The notes: generated from the sequence alone by a model not told the origin. A stretch of 36,265 nucleotides of DNA from an uncultured Chelatococcus sp. (GCA_937863995.1 CALMIK010000085.1:1-36265); one strand, 5' to 3'; shown: positions 1 through 8,686, counted from the stretch's first letter. Numbers and translations: made by a program.

Positions 1-533
1 TCGAGTTCGGCCTCGTTGTGGACCTCGGCCAGCACGTCGATGCCGAGATCGCGCGCGGTTTCCGCGAGCAGCCGCGCCGTCGCGTCGTCGACGCCCGCGA
101 GGATGATCAGGATGCAGTCCGCGCCCCAGATGCGGGCCTCGAACACCTGATAGGGATCGTAGAGGAAGTCCTTGCGCAACACCGGCAGGCCCGACGCCGC
201 GCGCGCCGCCGACAGATAGGCCGGATCGCCCTGGAACGATGGTGCGTCGGTCAGCACTGAAAGGCATGTCGCGCCGCCGTCCGCATAGGCGCGGGCAAGG
301 GCGGGCGGGTCGAAGTCGGCGCGGATCAACCCCTTGGAAGGGCTCGCCTTCTTGATTTCGGCGATGAGCGCGGGGCGCCCGTCTTCGAGGTGGCGGGCGA
401 TTGCCGCGGTGAAGCCGCGCGGCGCGGGCGCGGATGCCGCGCGTCGTTCGATCTCGGCCTGCGGCACGGCAGCCTTCGCGGCGGCGATTTCCGCGCGCTT
501 GTAGGTTTCGATGCGGGCGAGAATATCGCTCAT
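1..533 (-). CDS. trpC: Indole-3-glycerol-phosphate synthase, partial (C-terminus beyond left edge)
   Basis: Tryptophan biosynthesis: converts 1-(2-carboxyphenylamino)-1-deoxyribulose 5-phosphate to indole-3-glycerol phosphate in the cytoplasm. The visible N-terminal ~177 residues begin [16 protein letters not shown] and contain the TrpC strand-1 motif [14 protein letters not shown] with its catalytic Lys, then [17 protein letters not shown], the second conserved Lys region, and [15 protein letters not shown] sequence near the edge. The start ATG (533-531) overlaps the trpD stop in an ATGA junction, so the two are translationally coupled. The remaining third of a normal ~260-270 aa TrpC lies outside the window. 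Identity is very secure from motifs and from its place behind trpG and trpD. Confidence 0.96.
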   Translation of the reverse strand, partial: MSDILARIETYKRAEIAAAKAAVPQAEIERRAASAPAPRGFTAAIARHLEDGRPALIAEIKKASPSKGLIRADFDPPALARAYADGGATCLSVLTDAPSFQGDPAYLSAARAASGLPVLRKDFLYDPYQVFEARIWGADCILIILAGVDDATARLLAETARDLGIDVLAEVHNEAEL

Positions 534-1555
534 GCCGCAACTCCGTCGTTGGTGATGGCGGCTAGCTTTTCCAGCGTGGCGCGCGCCTTGCCCGAATCGA
601 TCACGCTTTCCGCGAGACGCGCGCCGGCGGCGATGTCGGCGGCCTTGCCCGCCACCACGAGGGCGGCGGCGGCGTTCAGCACGGCGATGTCGCGGTAGGG
701 CGTTTTCGCGCCGTCGAGCACGTCGCGCAGCGCCTGCGCGTTATGGGCCGGGTCGCCGCCACGCAGGTCCTCGGCACGGGCAGGGGCGAGCCCCGCCTCC
801 TCGGCGGTGAGGGTGAAGCTGCGGATCTCGCCGTTCTCCAGCGCCACCACGTCCGAGGGCGCGGCGGTGGACAGCTCGTCGAGGCCATCGTGCCCGTGCA
901 CCAGCCAGACGCGCTCCGAGCCCAGCGCCCGCAACACTTCCGCCAGCGGCGCGAGCAGCGACGACGAATAGACGCCGAGCACCTGCCGGCGCACGCCCGC
1001 CGGGTTCGACAGCGGGCCGATGATGTTGAACAGCGTGCGCGTGCCCAGCTCCACCCGCACCGGCGCGATATGGCGCATCGACGCGTGGTGGTTGGGCGCG
1101 AACATGAAGCCCACGCCCGCCTCGCGGATGGCGCGGGCGATGTTGGCGGGATCGTTGCTGAGATGCACGCCGAGCGCCACCAGCACATCGGCCGCGCCCG
1201 ATTTCGACGATGCGGCGCGGCTGCCGTGCTTCGCCACCGGTACGCCCGCCGCCGCCGTCAGGATGGCCGCGAGGGTGGAGACGTTGTAGCTGCCGGAGTT
1301 GTCGCCGCCCGTGCCGACGATGTCGATCGCATCCGCGGGGGCGTCGACGTGGAGCATACGCGCGCGCAGCGCCTCCACCGCGCCGGTGATCTCGTCGATG
1401 CTCTCGCCCCGCACCCTGAGCGCCATGAGGAAGCCGCCGCCCTGCGCCGGCGTCACTTCGCCCGACAGCAGCGTGTCGAAGGCGGCGCGCGCCTCCTCGC
1501 GGCTCAGCGACGCGCCGGCGGCGACCTTGGCGATGAAGGGCTTGAAGGCATCCAT
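530..1555 (-). CDS. trpD: Anthranilate phosphoribosyltransferase
   Basis: Transfers the phosphoribosyl group of PRPP to anthranilate, the second committed step of tryptophan synthesis. The 341-aa product has the expected family length. Seen in order: an N-terminal helical domain with the [13 protein letters not shown] segment, the PRPP loop [34 protein letters not shown], and [15 protein letters not shown] with the anthranilate-binding region. The ATG at 1555 gives [10 protein letters not shown], the usual N-terminus. An upstream in-frame extension of seven residues is possible but adds nothing conserved. The stop overlaps the trpC start (ATGA), and trpG lies 57 bp upstream on the same strand, so trpG-trpD-trpC is one operon. 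Confidence 0.97.
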   Translation of the reverse strand: MDAFKPFIAKVAAGASLSREEARAAFDTLLSGEVTPAQGGGFLMALRVRGESIDEITGAVEALRARMLHVDAPADAIDIVGTGGDNSGSYNVSTLAAILTAAAGVPVAKHGSRAASSKSGAADVLVALGVHLSNDPANIARAIREAGVGFMFAPNHHASMRHIAPVRVELGTRTLFNIIGPLSNPAGVRRQVLGVYSSSLLAPLAEVLRALGSERVWLVHGHDGLDELSTAAPSDVVALENGEIRSFTLTAEEAGLAPARAEDLRGGDPAHNAQALRDVLDGAKTPYRDIAVLNAAAALVVAGKAADIAAGARLAESVIDSGKARATLEKLAAITNDGVAA

Positions 1556-1612
1556 GTTCCGAGTTCCCGGTATCAAGATTGTCCGCAGGGTTTTGCGATG
1601 GCGGCGGCGCGG

Positions 1613-2221
1613 TCAGGCATGCTGCACGGCGCGGTGGCGGGCGTTCCAGCTTGCGGCGAGTTCCAGAAAGTTGCGCACGATCGTGGTGCCGTGCTCCGAC
1701 AGGATGCTTTCCGGGTGGAACTGCACGCCGTGCACCGGCAGCTCGCGGTGCGACAGCGCCATGATGAGGCCGTCCGCTTCCGCCGTCACCGTCAGCGCGG
1801 CGGGCAGCGTGGCGCGATCGACGATCAGCGAATGGTAGCGCGTGGCCTGGAACGGGCCGTTGATGCCCCGGAACAGGCCTCGGCCGCCGTGCTGCACTTC
1901 CGAGAGCTTGCCGTGCATGGGATGGGGAGCGCGCACGACGTCGCCGCCGAAGGCCTGCCCCATGGCCTGCATGCCCAGGCACACCCCGAACAGCGGGATC
2001 TCGGCGCCGAGCCGGGCGATGACGTCGAGGCAGATGCCGGCCTCGTTCGGGGTGCAGGGGCCCGGCGACAGCACGATGGCGTCGGGCGCGAGCGTGCGCA
2101 GATCCTCGACGGAGATGGCATCGTTGCGGTGCACCGCGACATCGACGCCGGCGGAGCCGATGAGATGAACCAGATTCCACGTGAAGGAATCGTAGTTGTC
2201 GATGAGCACGATGCGCGACAT
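1613..2221 (-). CDS. trpG: Anthranilate synthase component II (glutamine amidotransferase)
   Basis: Hydrolyses glutamine and delivers ammonia to TrpE for anthranilate formation. The 202-aa class-I glutamine amidotransferase starts MSRIVLIDNYDSFTWNLVH. It carries the oxyanion segment LSPGPCTPNEAG, the nucleophile Cys in FGVCLGMQAMGQ, and the His/Glu pair in VQFHPESIL. The ATG at 2221 is preceded by a GCGGAAAGA ribosome-binding site. The longer upstream reading frame has no family similarity and was not used. In this genome trpG is not fused to trpE, and trpE is not immediately upstream; a small lipoprotein gene on the opposite strand is the neighbour. Confidence 0.97.
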   Translation of the reverse strand: MSRIVLIDNYDSFTWNLVHLIGSAGVDVAVHRNDAISVEDLRTLAPDAIVLSPGPCTPNEAGICLDVIARLGAEIPLFGVCLGMQAMGQAFGGDVVRAPHPMHGKLSEVQHGGRGLFRGINGPFQATRYHSLIVDRATLPAALTVTAEADGLIMALSHRELPVHGVQFHPESILSEHGTTIVRNFLELAASWNARHRAVQHA

Positions 2222-2589
2222 GAAACGGTCTTTCCGCAATGGTCCCCTGGCACCCGCAGCGGCGCGCGCAGCAAGGAGCCGGCGCCGCGCGAGCGTGAAA
2301 GATTTTGTTACCGCCGCGCGCGCGGCCGGGTCAAGCAATACATGCGCCCGATACACGCGCCCGATACACGCGCCAAGCGGCCACTCAGGGAATGCGCGGC
2401 GGTATCGGCCGCGAGACAACGGCAGCGAGATCTGTACAATAACAGACCTTGTGGCGTGACCGGCTCGCCCGCGCGAGGCCCCTCCGGCACGAGGCCCCTC
2501 GCGTTAGCGGAAAAATGCTGTAAATTCCGGGCCACATGTCATTGATCGGGATTCGCGGCGCGTCGCGCCGTGGCAGTCGGGGAGTCATT
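2222..2589. other. Non-coding divergent region between trpG and lipoprotein gene
   Basis: This 368-bp stretch should hold the trp promoter (minus) and the lipoprotein promoter (plus). I found no convincing gene in it. Visible structure: a tandem 13-bp repeat of GCGCCCGATACAC (2344-2369); an inverted repeat TCTGT-ACAATA-ACAGA (2431-2446) overlapping a TACAAT -10-like box, with only a weak GAGACA 16 bp upstream; and a GC-rich hairpin with arms CGCGAGG/CCTCGCG (2472-2503) that also contains a direct repeat of CGAGGCCCCTC. There is no T-tract after the hairpin on the minus strand and no Trp-rich leader peptide that I can see, so classical attenuation is not supported. Confidence 0.4.
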
Positions 2590-2811
2590 ATGAAGAGATC
2601 CGGAACGGCGCTTGTCGTCGCTGTCGCTGCCGCCGCCGCCCTTGCAGGTTGTGCCAAGAAGTTGCCGCCCGGCGTGCTCGAGGGCGGCGGTCATGTGCCG
2701 CCGCCGCCGTCCGAGCAGCACCGGGTGACGTCGCGCGTTCCGGCGCCCGCCGCTGCCGCGTCCGCCCAGCAGCCGGCCAGCTCCGGCCTTCAGGCCCCGG
2801 CCGCCCGCTAA
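2590..2811 (+). CDS. Small predicted lipoprotein, Pro/Ala-rich
   Basis: A 73-aa protein with a signal peptide MKRSGTALVVAVAAAAAL followed by lipobox L-A-G-C, so Cys20 should be lipidated and the rest held at a membrane face in the envelope. The mature part (about 54 residues) is low-complexity, rich in Pro, Ala and Gln (for example VPPPPSEQ), with no recognisable domain. The ATG at 2590 has a GGGGAG ribosome-binding site five bases upstream. A strong hairpin follows the stop. Function is unknown. The lipobox and ribosome-binding site make it a credible gene despite its size; an uncharacterised envelope linker is the most I would infer. Confidence 0.72.
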   Translation: MKRSGTALVVAVAAAAALAGCAKKLPPGVLEGGGHVPPPPSEQHRVTSRVPAPAAAASAQQPASSGLQAPAAR

Positions 2812-2816
2812 CATAG

Positions 2817-2848
2817 TTGCCGGTCAGATGTTTCCATCTGACCGGCAA
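2817..2848. terminator. Perfect 14-bp stem hairpin between convergent genes
   Basis: TTGCCGGTCAGATG and CATCTGACCGGCAA form a perfect 14-bp inverted repeat around a TTTC loop. It lies 5 bp after the lipoprotein stop and 39 bp before the stop of the convergent YceI gene. It probably ends or protects both transcripts. A T-run after the stem is absent on the plus strand, so termination by this hairpin alone is inferred. Confidence 0.7.
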
Positions 2849-2887
2849 TGTGGTCCGGCCGGTGTGCGCGCTTCAGTTGCGCGCGCT

Positions 2888-3517
2888 TCAGTGGAAGGCG
2901 TGGTCTACTGGCACCATCTGGGTTTCGATGACCAGCGTCACGTCGTCGCCCAGTTCCGGTATGGCGAAATCGAGCCCCCATTCGCTGCGCCGGATCTTGC
3001 CCTTCGCCGAGAACCCCAGCTTGGCCGCCCCCGCCATCGGGTGCTCGGCCATCGAGCCGTTGAAGACCACGTCGAGCGTGGCCGGGTGTGTTGCATCGCG
3101 AAACGTCAGCAGCCCGTCGACCACGCCGGTGTCGCGGCCTGTGACCGCTATCCGCTTCGAGACGAAGGTGATCGGCTTGCCGGCCAGGAAGTCGGCGTCG
3201 GCGCCGATCTTGGCCTCGAAGTCGGCGGCTTCCGCCCAAGGATAATCCGTGCGCACGGAAAGCGGATCGATCTCGACCGAAAGCGTCGACGCCTCGGGCC
3301 GGTCAGGGTTCCAGTCGAGCCGCGCCTCGACCCGTGTGAAGCGGGCCGTGTAGTGCGACAGGCCGAAATGGCTGAACGACCAGCTCAGGGTCGAATGCGC
3401 CGGATCGGTCTTGTAGCGGCCTGCCGGCGCGGGCGCTTCCGGGTCGGCGCCGAAGGCGGCGGGACCGCCGAAGACGAGCGGCAGGGTCAGGGCCGCGAAA
3501 CGCAGGAAATGCGCCAT
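2888..3517 (-). CDS. YceI-family periplasmic protein
   Basis: The 209-aa product has a Sec signal peptide (MAHFLRFAALTLPLVFGG...AAFGA, cleavage near residue 23) and then one YceI lipocalin-like beta-barrel. Typical YceI blocks are visible: YKTDPAHSTLSWSFSHFGLS near the start, ARLDWNPDRPEASTLSVEID, FPxW-like KIRRSEWGLDF and DDVTLVIETQ at the end. YceI proteins bind amphiphilic or isoprenoid ligands; the actual ligand here is unknown. I chose the ATG at 3517 because the signal peptide starts there; the reading frame upstream (to 3595) would add a charged, non-secretory tail. It follows the cupin gene on the same strand with a 147-bp gap and may be co-transcribed. Confidence 0.88.
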   Translation of the reverse strand: MAHFLRFAALTLPLVFGGPAAFGADPEAPAPAGRYKTDPAHSTLSWSFSHFGLSHYTARFTRVEARLDWNPDRPEASTLSVEIDPLSVRTDYPWAEAADFEAKIGADADFLAGKPITFVSKRIAVTGRDTGVVDGLLTFRDATHPATLDVVFNGSMAEHPMAGAAKLGFSAKGKIRRSEWGLDFAIPELGDDVTLVIETQMVPVDHAFH

Positions 3518-3664
3518 GCGCCTGTGATTGTTCACAAAATCGCTTTTGCGAGTAAGGAATTGCGCCCGGTCGTTTTTACGGGTGACGGAGGTCATCGTTC
3601 GGTCTCCTTGCGAGGGCCGTCGCTGCAGTCGTGTCGGGAAGCGCGCATCGGCGCGCCCGCGGGA

Positions 3665-4162
3665 TCAGCTCAGCGAGCCGCCCACCAGATCGATGCGATT
3701 GGCGGCGCAAAGCGCGGCGAAGGCGGCGATCTGCTCGTCGGACAGCGCCGCGACCGGCGGCAACCCGGCAGTCGTCGCCGGGCGGCTTGCCTGCGCCACG
3801 AGCGTTTCGAAATCGCCGCCACGGCAGATCGTCAGGCAGCGTGCGCCCGCAAGGCTTTCGACGCGGAAGCTGTGAGGAATGCCCTTGGGCGCGATCGCGA
3901 TGTCGCCGGCGCGCAGCACGCGGTCGTTGCCGCCGATCCTGACGCGCATGGTCCCGTCGAGGACATGGAAGATCTCGTCCTCGTTGCGGTGAATGTGGAG
4001 CGGCGGGCTTTCGCCATAGGGCATGCGCAGTTCGAGGATGCTGATGCCGTCCGCCCCGTCCGCCGCCGACAGGCGGACGGTGACGCGGCCATTGAGAAAC
4101 CAGACGGCGTTGTCGTTCTGGAGCGTGTTGTCGGTGGCGGATACGCCGGTGGTGACTTGCAT
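3665..4162 (-). CDS. Cupin-domain protein
   Basis: A 165-aa single-domain cupin. Cupin motif 1 is seen as PPLHIHRNEDEIFHVLDG, with two His and a Glu for metal binding, and motif 2 as GDIAIAPKGIPHSFRV, with the final His ligand. This pattern occurs in quercetin-dioxygenase-like cupins and in many uncharacterised small cupins, so a metal-binding dioxygenase, isomerase or sensor role is possible but not decided by sequence. The ATG at 4162 gives MQVTTGVSATDN; the 26-residue upstream extension is Arg/Pro-rich and has no family match. It lies 163 bp after the large regulator gene on the same strand and upstream of the YceI gene. Confidence 0.86.
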   Translation of the reverse strand: MQVTTGVSATDNTLQNDNAVWFLNGRVTVRLSAADGADGISILELRMPYGESPPLHIHRNEDEIFHVLDGTMRVRIGGNDRVLRAGDIAIAPKGIPHSFRVESLAGARCLTICRGGDFETLVAQASRPATTAGLPPVAALSDEQIAAFAALCAANRIDLVGGSLS

Positions 4163-4325
4163 GGTGGTCGTTCCTGTCGTGAGCCGGCGCGGGCCGGTTG
4201 GTGGAGCGTGGCCGGCAATCGGCGGCCACCGCATGGGCACCTTGTCACTCAGGTCCGTTATCGGGGCGCGAGGCGGGCGTCAGCGCCGCGTCACCCAAAC
4301 GTTAAAAATGCCGGGAAGGGCGATT

Positions 4326-6332
4326 TCACGCGGCCGGTTCGCCCGGCGCGGCAAGGCCGATCAGGCTGAGGGCGCGGGCGGCCCGCGCCCGCCCGGCGAG
4401 GGGAACAGTCCGCGCGATCATCGGCCAGATGTCCGCCGGCTGCACGCCCGGCATCATGCCGCCGGCGCCGGAGAGCAGCGCGCGCGCTTCTTCGCCGCGC
4501 CCGGTTTCGGCCAGGGTCAGCGCCAGCACCATCGATGCCCACGGATCGTCGCGCCTGATGGTCAGAGCCTCCCGAGCGCCGCGCTCTGCCTCCTCCAGCC
4601 AGTCCATGAAGTAGCAGCTCGCGGCCTTCGCGGTCAGGAACATCGGCAGCAGGGGGTCGCGCGGCGACAGCCTCAGCGCCATCTCGGCCGACTCGAGCGC
4701 CAGCGCCGGTTCGCCCGCCGCATGGTGGGAAAGCGCGAGGCAATAATGCACATGGGCATAGGAGGGATGGCGCTCGCGCGCGAGGTTGAGCAGATCGAAC
4801 CCGCTGGCGACGTCTCCCGAGAGAACGCGAAGCCGGCCAAGCATCATCAGCACGAAAGGGGATGAGGGGTCGAGCTCGAACGCCCGCCGGGCGTGGGCGA
4901 GGCCACGCGCGATGCCGGCCTGCGTATTCCGCTCCATCAGCAACGCCATGTGCAGCACCGCGACATAAGCCAGCCCCGCGTGGGGAAGGGCGAATTCCGG
5001 CGCTATCTCGCCGGCGCGGGAAAAGCAGGCTTGCGCGCGCTCGATCTCACCGGGTTCGAAACGGTACGCGTGCCAGAGGCCGCGATGGAACAACTCCCAC
5101 GCGCCAAGGTTCGCCGGCGGCTTGCTGGCCGCCCGCTCCCGTTCCGCCAGCCGGATTTCCGCGTCGAGCCCCAGCGTGAGCTCCGCCACGATCCGGTCGC
5201 GCAGGGCGAAGAAATCCGCCATCGCCCCTTCGTGACGCACCGCCCACAGGTGGCGGCCGGAAACCTCGTCCACGAGACCGGCCGAGAGGCTCACCTTTCC
5301 GGCGCCCAGCCGCAGGCTGCCCGTCACGACATAGCGCACCCCGAGGTCGCGCGCGGCCTCCGCCGCCACCGAGAACCGCAGGCTCGACGGACGCGCGATG
5401 ACGAGAAAGTCGCGATGGCGGGTGAGCGCCGTGGTGATGTCGTCGGCTATGCCTTCCGCGAGGAAGCGCTGATCGGGATCGCCCGCGTCGTGCACGAAGG
5501 GCAGGACCGCCACCGACAGCCGGAAGCCTTGCGCATGCCGCGCCGTTTCGGTGGGCCGTTCCGGGGCAGGCGCTGGCGGGGCGAGAGGATTCGGGGCAAG
5601 GGCGGGCGCGGCATCCGCGCTGCCGGCCAGTTCGCGCGCCAGCGCCTGCGTTCCCTCGGAGGGTGCGACGCCGAGTTCCGCCTTCAGGATGTCGCGGCAT
5701 TCCCGAAACTGGCGCAGCGCCGCCGCGCGGTCGCCGGTTTCGGCGTGGAGCCGCATGAGAAGCCGATGGCTGCGCTCGCGGCAGGGGTCGAGGGTGAGCA
5801 GCAGCGAGGCGGTAGCCAGCGCCTGCGCCGTTCGTCCCTGCTCCGACGCCGCGCGGCTGGCGAGCGTGAGCGCGCGCTGCGCCAGCGTGCGCAGGCGTGC
5901 CCGCTCGAAAACCAGCCAGTCGTGCATCTCCGATCCGGGCGCTTCGATGCCTTCCAGAAACGGAGACGCCAGGGCCATGGCCGTTTCCGCGTCCACCGGC
6001 GACAGCGCCGCATCGGCGAGCTGGCCGATGTCGGCGGGCGCATATTCCAGCGCCACGACGTCGCCATCCGTCGCAACGCCGATGCCGAGACCGCGCAAGC
6101 GGGACAGCGCGTTGCGCAGGCTGCCGCGCGCCTGTTCCGCGTCCCGGTCCGGCCACAACTGCTCGGCGATCTGCGCGCGCCGCCGGCCGCGCGTGGTCGA
6201 TGTCGCCAGATAACCCGCGAGCAGCGCGAGCATTCCGGTCAACGGCAGGTCGGCGCCCGAGGCCGTCCGCACGCGCGCATTTCCCAACAGCAGCAACTTG
6301 GCCGCCGCGCCGCTTTCACGCGCGTCCCGCAT
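4326..6332 (-). CDS. SARP-type transcriptional regulator with BTAD, TolB-like and TPR regions
   Basis: About 668 aa. Residues ~10-100 resemble an OmpR-like winged helix (AEQLWPDRDAEQARGSLRNA). Residues ~105-235 form a bacterial transcriptional activation domain with TPR-like helices ending LKAELGVAPSEGTQALARE. A Pro/Ala linker (~236-270) follows, then a TolB/CadC-like module (~271-390) starting LSVAVLPFVHDAGDPDQRFL, and TPR repeats to the end. There is no transmembrane helix, so the protein is cytoplasmic. Such regulators integrate a ligand or partner signal through the TPR part. The start at 6332 (MRDARESGAAAKLLLL) is preceded by GGTGAG; a GTG nine bases earlier is an alternative. It is transcribed away from the Tat amidohydrolase gene, which is its most likely target. 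Confidence 0.87.
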   Translation of the reverse strand: MRDARESGAAAKLLLLGNARVRTASGADLPLTGMLALLAGYLATSTTRGRRRAQIAEQLWPDRDAEQARGSLRNALSRLRGLGIGVATDGDVVALEYAPADIGQLADAALSPVDAETAMALASPFLEGIEAPGSEMHDWLVFERARLRTLAQRALTLASRAASEQGRTAQALATASLLLTLDPCRERSHRLLMRLHAETGDRAAALRQFRECRDILKAELGVAPSEGTQALARELAGSADAAPALAPNPLAPPAPAPERPTETARHAQGFRLSVAVLPFVHDAGDPDQRFLAEGIADDITTALTRHRDFLVIARPSSLRFSVAAEAARDLGVRYVVTGSLRLGAGKVSLSAGLVDEVSGRHLWAVRHEGAMADFFALRDRIVAELTLGLDAEIRLAERERAASKPPANLGAWELFHRGLWHAYRFEPGEIERAQACFSRAGEIAPEFALPHAGLAYVAVLHMALLMERNTQAGIARGLAHARRAFELDPSSPFVLMMLGRLRVLSGDVASGFDLLNLARERHPSYAHVHYCLALSHHAAGEPALALESAEMALRLSPRDPLLPMFLTAKAASCYFMDWLEEAERGAREALTIRRDDPWASMVLALTLAETGRGEEARALLSGAGGMMPGVQPADIWPMIARTVPLAGRARAARALSLIGLAAPGEPAA

Positions 6333-6551
6333 GGCTCTCACCCAGGCTTTCTCCCGCCCGTCACGCCGGCGGGATACCCGTGCCGGCGGCGAACCTGCGA
6401 CAATTGCCTCAAACCCTCGCGGCCAGCAAGTGGGGGATGCCGCAGGCGGGCCGCGCAGCATTTGCGAGGTCGCTCCATGGTTCGCTTCGTAGTATAGATG
6501 CATCGCCATAGTTGTGCCGAGCGGCGCGCCGCGAACGAGGGTTATGTCACG

Positions 6552-8006
6552 ATGAACGGTCCGGTTTCCCGCAACCCTCATCTCCTCGGCGGCTGCCTGT
6601 GTCACGGTCCCGAAGTGCGGCGCCTGATGTGCATCGCCGAGGCCGTCCCGTCGCGGCGTTCCGTTCTCAAGGGGCTCGCCGGTGGGTTGACGGCAAGCCT
6701 TGTCACAGCAAGCGTTGTCACGGCGTCCGCCATGGCCGGCGCCCCCGCTGCCGTCGTGCTCGCCAATGCGCGCATTTTCGACGGCGTTTCAGCCGATCTC
6801 ATCGAAGGCCGCGATGTCGTCGTCGAGGCGGACCGTGTCTCGGCGCTCGTGCCGCGCGGGCAGGCAGTGGACGGCGCGCGGGTGCTGGACTGCACGGGCA
6901 AGGTCATCATGCCCGGCCTTATCGACGCCCACTGGCACACGTTCATGGCCGCGCTGCCGCAAGCGCTGGCCATGACCGCCGACGCGGCCTACATCCACCT
7001 GCTGGCGGCGCAGGAGGCCGGACGCACCTTGCTGCGCGGCTTCACCACCGTGCGCGACGTGGGCGGGCCATCCTTCGCCCTCAAGCGCGCCATCGACGAA
7101 GCGCGCTTTCCCGGCCCGCGCATCTACCCCTCCGGGGCGATGATCTCGCAGACCGGCGGGCATGGCGATTTCCGCTTCCGCAGCCAGATCCCCGGCACGC
7201 CGACATCTCCGCTGAGCCCGGCGGAAAAGGAGGGCGTGACGATCGTCGCCGATGGCGTGCCGCAGGTGCTGCAGCGCGCCCGCGAGCAGTTGCTGCTGGG
7301 CGCCAGCCAGCTCAAGGTCATGGTCGGCGGCGGGGTTTCGTCGCTGTACGATCCGCTGGATGCGATCCAGTTCACGGCGCCGGAGATCAAGGCTGTCGTG
7401 GACGCCGCCAGCGACTGGGGCGCCTATGTTTGCGCCCACGTCTACACATCGGAGGGCATCGCGCGGGCTCTCGACTGCGGCGTCAGGAGCATCGAGCACG
7501 GCCAGCTCGCCGATGCCGAAACGGCGCGGCGCATGGCGGACGCCGGCGCGTGGTGGAGCCTGCAACCGTTCCTCGCCGACGAGGATTCCAACCCGCAGGC
7601 CACGCCCGAACAGCAGGCCCAGCAGCGCGAAATCGCCGAGGGAACGGTGCGCGCCTTCGAGTTCGCGCGCCGGTACAACGTAAACACGGCCATCGGCACC
7701 GACATCCTGTTCAGCCCGGCGGCGACGGTGACGCAGGGCCGCCAGATCGCCAAGCTCGCGCGATGGATGCCCAATGTCGACGTGCTGCGCATGGCGACAG
7801 GCCGCAACGGCGAGTTGCTGGCGCTGTCGGGCAAGCGCAACCCCTATCCCGGCAAGCTCGGCGTGATCGAGCCGGGGGCCTACGCCGATCTCCTCGTTGT
7901 CGACGGCAACCCGCTCGAGGACATCGGCATCATCGGCGATCCGGACAAACGCATGCAGCTCATCATGAAGGCCGGAACGATCTTCAAGAACACGCTCGGC
8001 GCATGA
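6552..8006 (+). CDS. Tat-exported metal-dependent amidohydrolase (imidazolonepropionase/prolidase-like)
   Basis: The 484-aa protein has a twin-arginine motif SRRSVLKGLAGG (Arg35-Arg36) and a hydrophobic stretch ending ASAMAGAPAA, so it should be exported folded to the periplasm. The catalytic TIM barrel follows: metal-binding His127-Trp-His129 in PGLIDAHWHT, candidate carboxylated Lys in QLKVMVGGG, His in VCAHVYTSEG and SIEHGQLAD, and Asp in IGTDILF. This is the COG1228 amidohydrolase pattern, whose members cleave cyclic amides, Xaa-Pro dipeptides or similar bonds; the substrate is not evident. The ATG at 6552 keeps a long n-region with CxCH and a later Cys (C15, C17, H18, C27). It is divergent from the SARP-like regulator with 219 bp between the starts. 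Confidence 0.9.
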   Translation: MNGPVSRNPHLLGGCLCHGPEVRRLMCIAEAVPSRRSVLKGLAGGLTASLVTASVVTASAMAGAPAAVVLANARIFDGVSADLIEGRDVVVEADRVSALVPRGQAVDGARVLDCTGKVIMPGLIDAHWHTFMAALPQALAMTADAAYIHLLAAQEAGRTLLRGFTTVRDVGGPSFALKRAIDEARFPGPRIYPSGAMISQTGGHGDFRFRSQIPGTPTSPLSPAEKEGVTIVADGVPQVLQRAREQLLLGASQLKVMVGGGVSSLYDPLDAIQFTAPEIKAVVDAASDWGAYVCAHVYTSEGIARALDCGVRSIEHGQLADAETARRMADAGAWWSLQPFLADEDSNPQATPEQQAQQREIAEGTVRAFEFARRYNVNTAIGTDILFSPAATVTQGRQIAKLARWMPNVDVLRMATGRNGELLALSGKRNPYPGKLGVIEPGAYADLLVVDGNPLEDIGIIGDPDKRMQLIMKAGTIFKNTLGA

Positions 8007-8046
8007 GATTCAACTGTGTGAGATCATCCCCATGCGCCAAGCATGG

Positions 8047-8068
8047 GCCGGTTCAATAGCGGACCGGC
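8047..8068. terminator. Short hairpin between convergent amidohydrolase and VOC genes
   Basis: GCCGGT (8047-8052) and ACCGGC (8063-8068) form a 6-bp stem in the 63-bp gap between the amidohydrolase stop and the convergent VOC gene stop. It could serve as a weak bidirectional terminator; there is no strong T-tract. Confidence 0.35.
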
Positions 8069-8069
8069 T

Positions 8070-8465
8070 TCAGAGGTAGCGGCCGCCGCGCTGCAGGACC
8101 TCGATATCGTAGCCATCGGGATCGGCGATGAAGAAGAAGCGACCGACCACGTCGCCGCCGCGCTTGAGCTCGACGAGCTTGCGCGGGTTGAGGCCAGCCT
8201 CGGTCAGGCGGGCATGTTCGGCGTCGAGGTTTTCCACCGACACGGCAAGATGCCCGTATCCGTTGCCGCGCTCGTAAGGCTCCTCGCGTCCCTTGTTGAT
8301 CGTCAGTTCCAACTCGAAGCCGGCTTCGGCGTTGGACAGATAGACCAGCGTGAAATCGTCGAAGTCGAGGCGTTCCGCGATCTCCAGCCCGAATGCCTGC
8401 CTGTAGAAAGCGGTCGAGCGCTCCTCGTCGAGAACGCGGATCATGCTGTGGACTAGCTTGGCCAT
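8070..8465 (-). CDS. Glyoxalase I / VOC superfamily protein
   Basis: A 131-aa single vicinal-oxygen-chelate unit pair. It matches the lactoylglutathione lyase layout: His6 in KLVHSMIRV, Glu in GFELELTINKG, His in GNGYGHLAVSV and Glu in GYDIEVLQ, the four metal ligands of GloA-type enzymes. GloA turns the methylglyoxal-glutathione hemithioacetal into S-lactoylglutathione, a cytoplasmic detoxification step. All four ligands are present, so activity is plausible. Sequence alone cannot exclude a different VOC reaction. The ATG at 8465 gives MAKLVHSMIRVLDE, the family N-terminus. It converges on the amidohydrolase gene and is separated from the ABC operon upstream by a terminator. Confidence 0.88.
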   Translation of the reverse strand: MAKLVHSMIRVLDEERSTAFYRQAFGLEIAERLDFDDFTLVYLSNAEAGFELELTINKGREEPYERGNGYGHLAVSVENLDAEHARLTEAGLNPRKLVELKRGGDVVGRFFFIADPDGYDIEVLQRGGRYL

Positions 8466-8686
8466 GGGGGACGCTCCGTGGATGCTGGACAAAATCGCTG
8501 CCGGCTGCCCGCTCGGCGACAAGAGCAGGCACCGGAACGCGCCAATAGGCTATGTGCTTCCAATAGGTCACCATTCGCATGCTGTCAAAGGACGCTGCGC
8601 GCGACTTTGGTCGATCTGACGTATGCCCCGTGGCCTTCCCCGCAACCGAGACCGCGAGGACTGAGGTATGATCGATGCGCCTCCCG

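Noticed and set aside
2344..2369. Tandem 13-bp repeat as a possible repeat array or iteron
   Set aside because: Only two copies are present, with no initiator gene or AT-rich unwinding region nearby; chance or slippage is sufficient.
743..2545. Long plus-strand open frame opposite trpD and trpG (and similar long frames opposite most genes)
   Set aside because: These are antisense shadows produced by high G+C and strong codon bias; they show Arg/Ala/His-rich sequence without any family motif.
2222..2589. A trp leader peptide/attenuator upstream of trpG
   Set aside because: I find no short frame with consecutive Trp codons and no terminator hairpin with a T-tract on the minus strand here; attenuation usually precedes trpE, which is not in the window.
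4326..6605. Starting the SARP-type regulator at the first possible codon (6605)
   Set aside because: The first ~91 residues would overlap the divergent amidohydrolase gene and promoter region and have no domain similarity; conserved sequence begins just after 6332.
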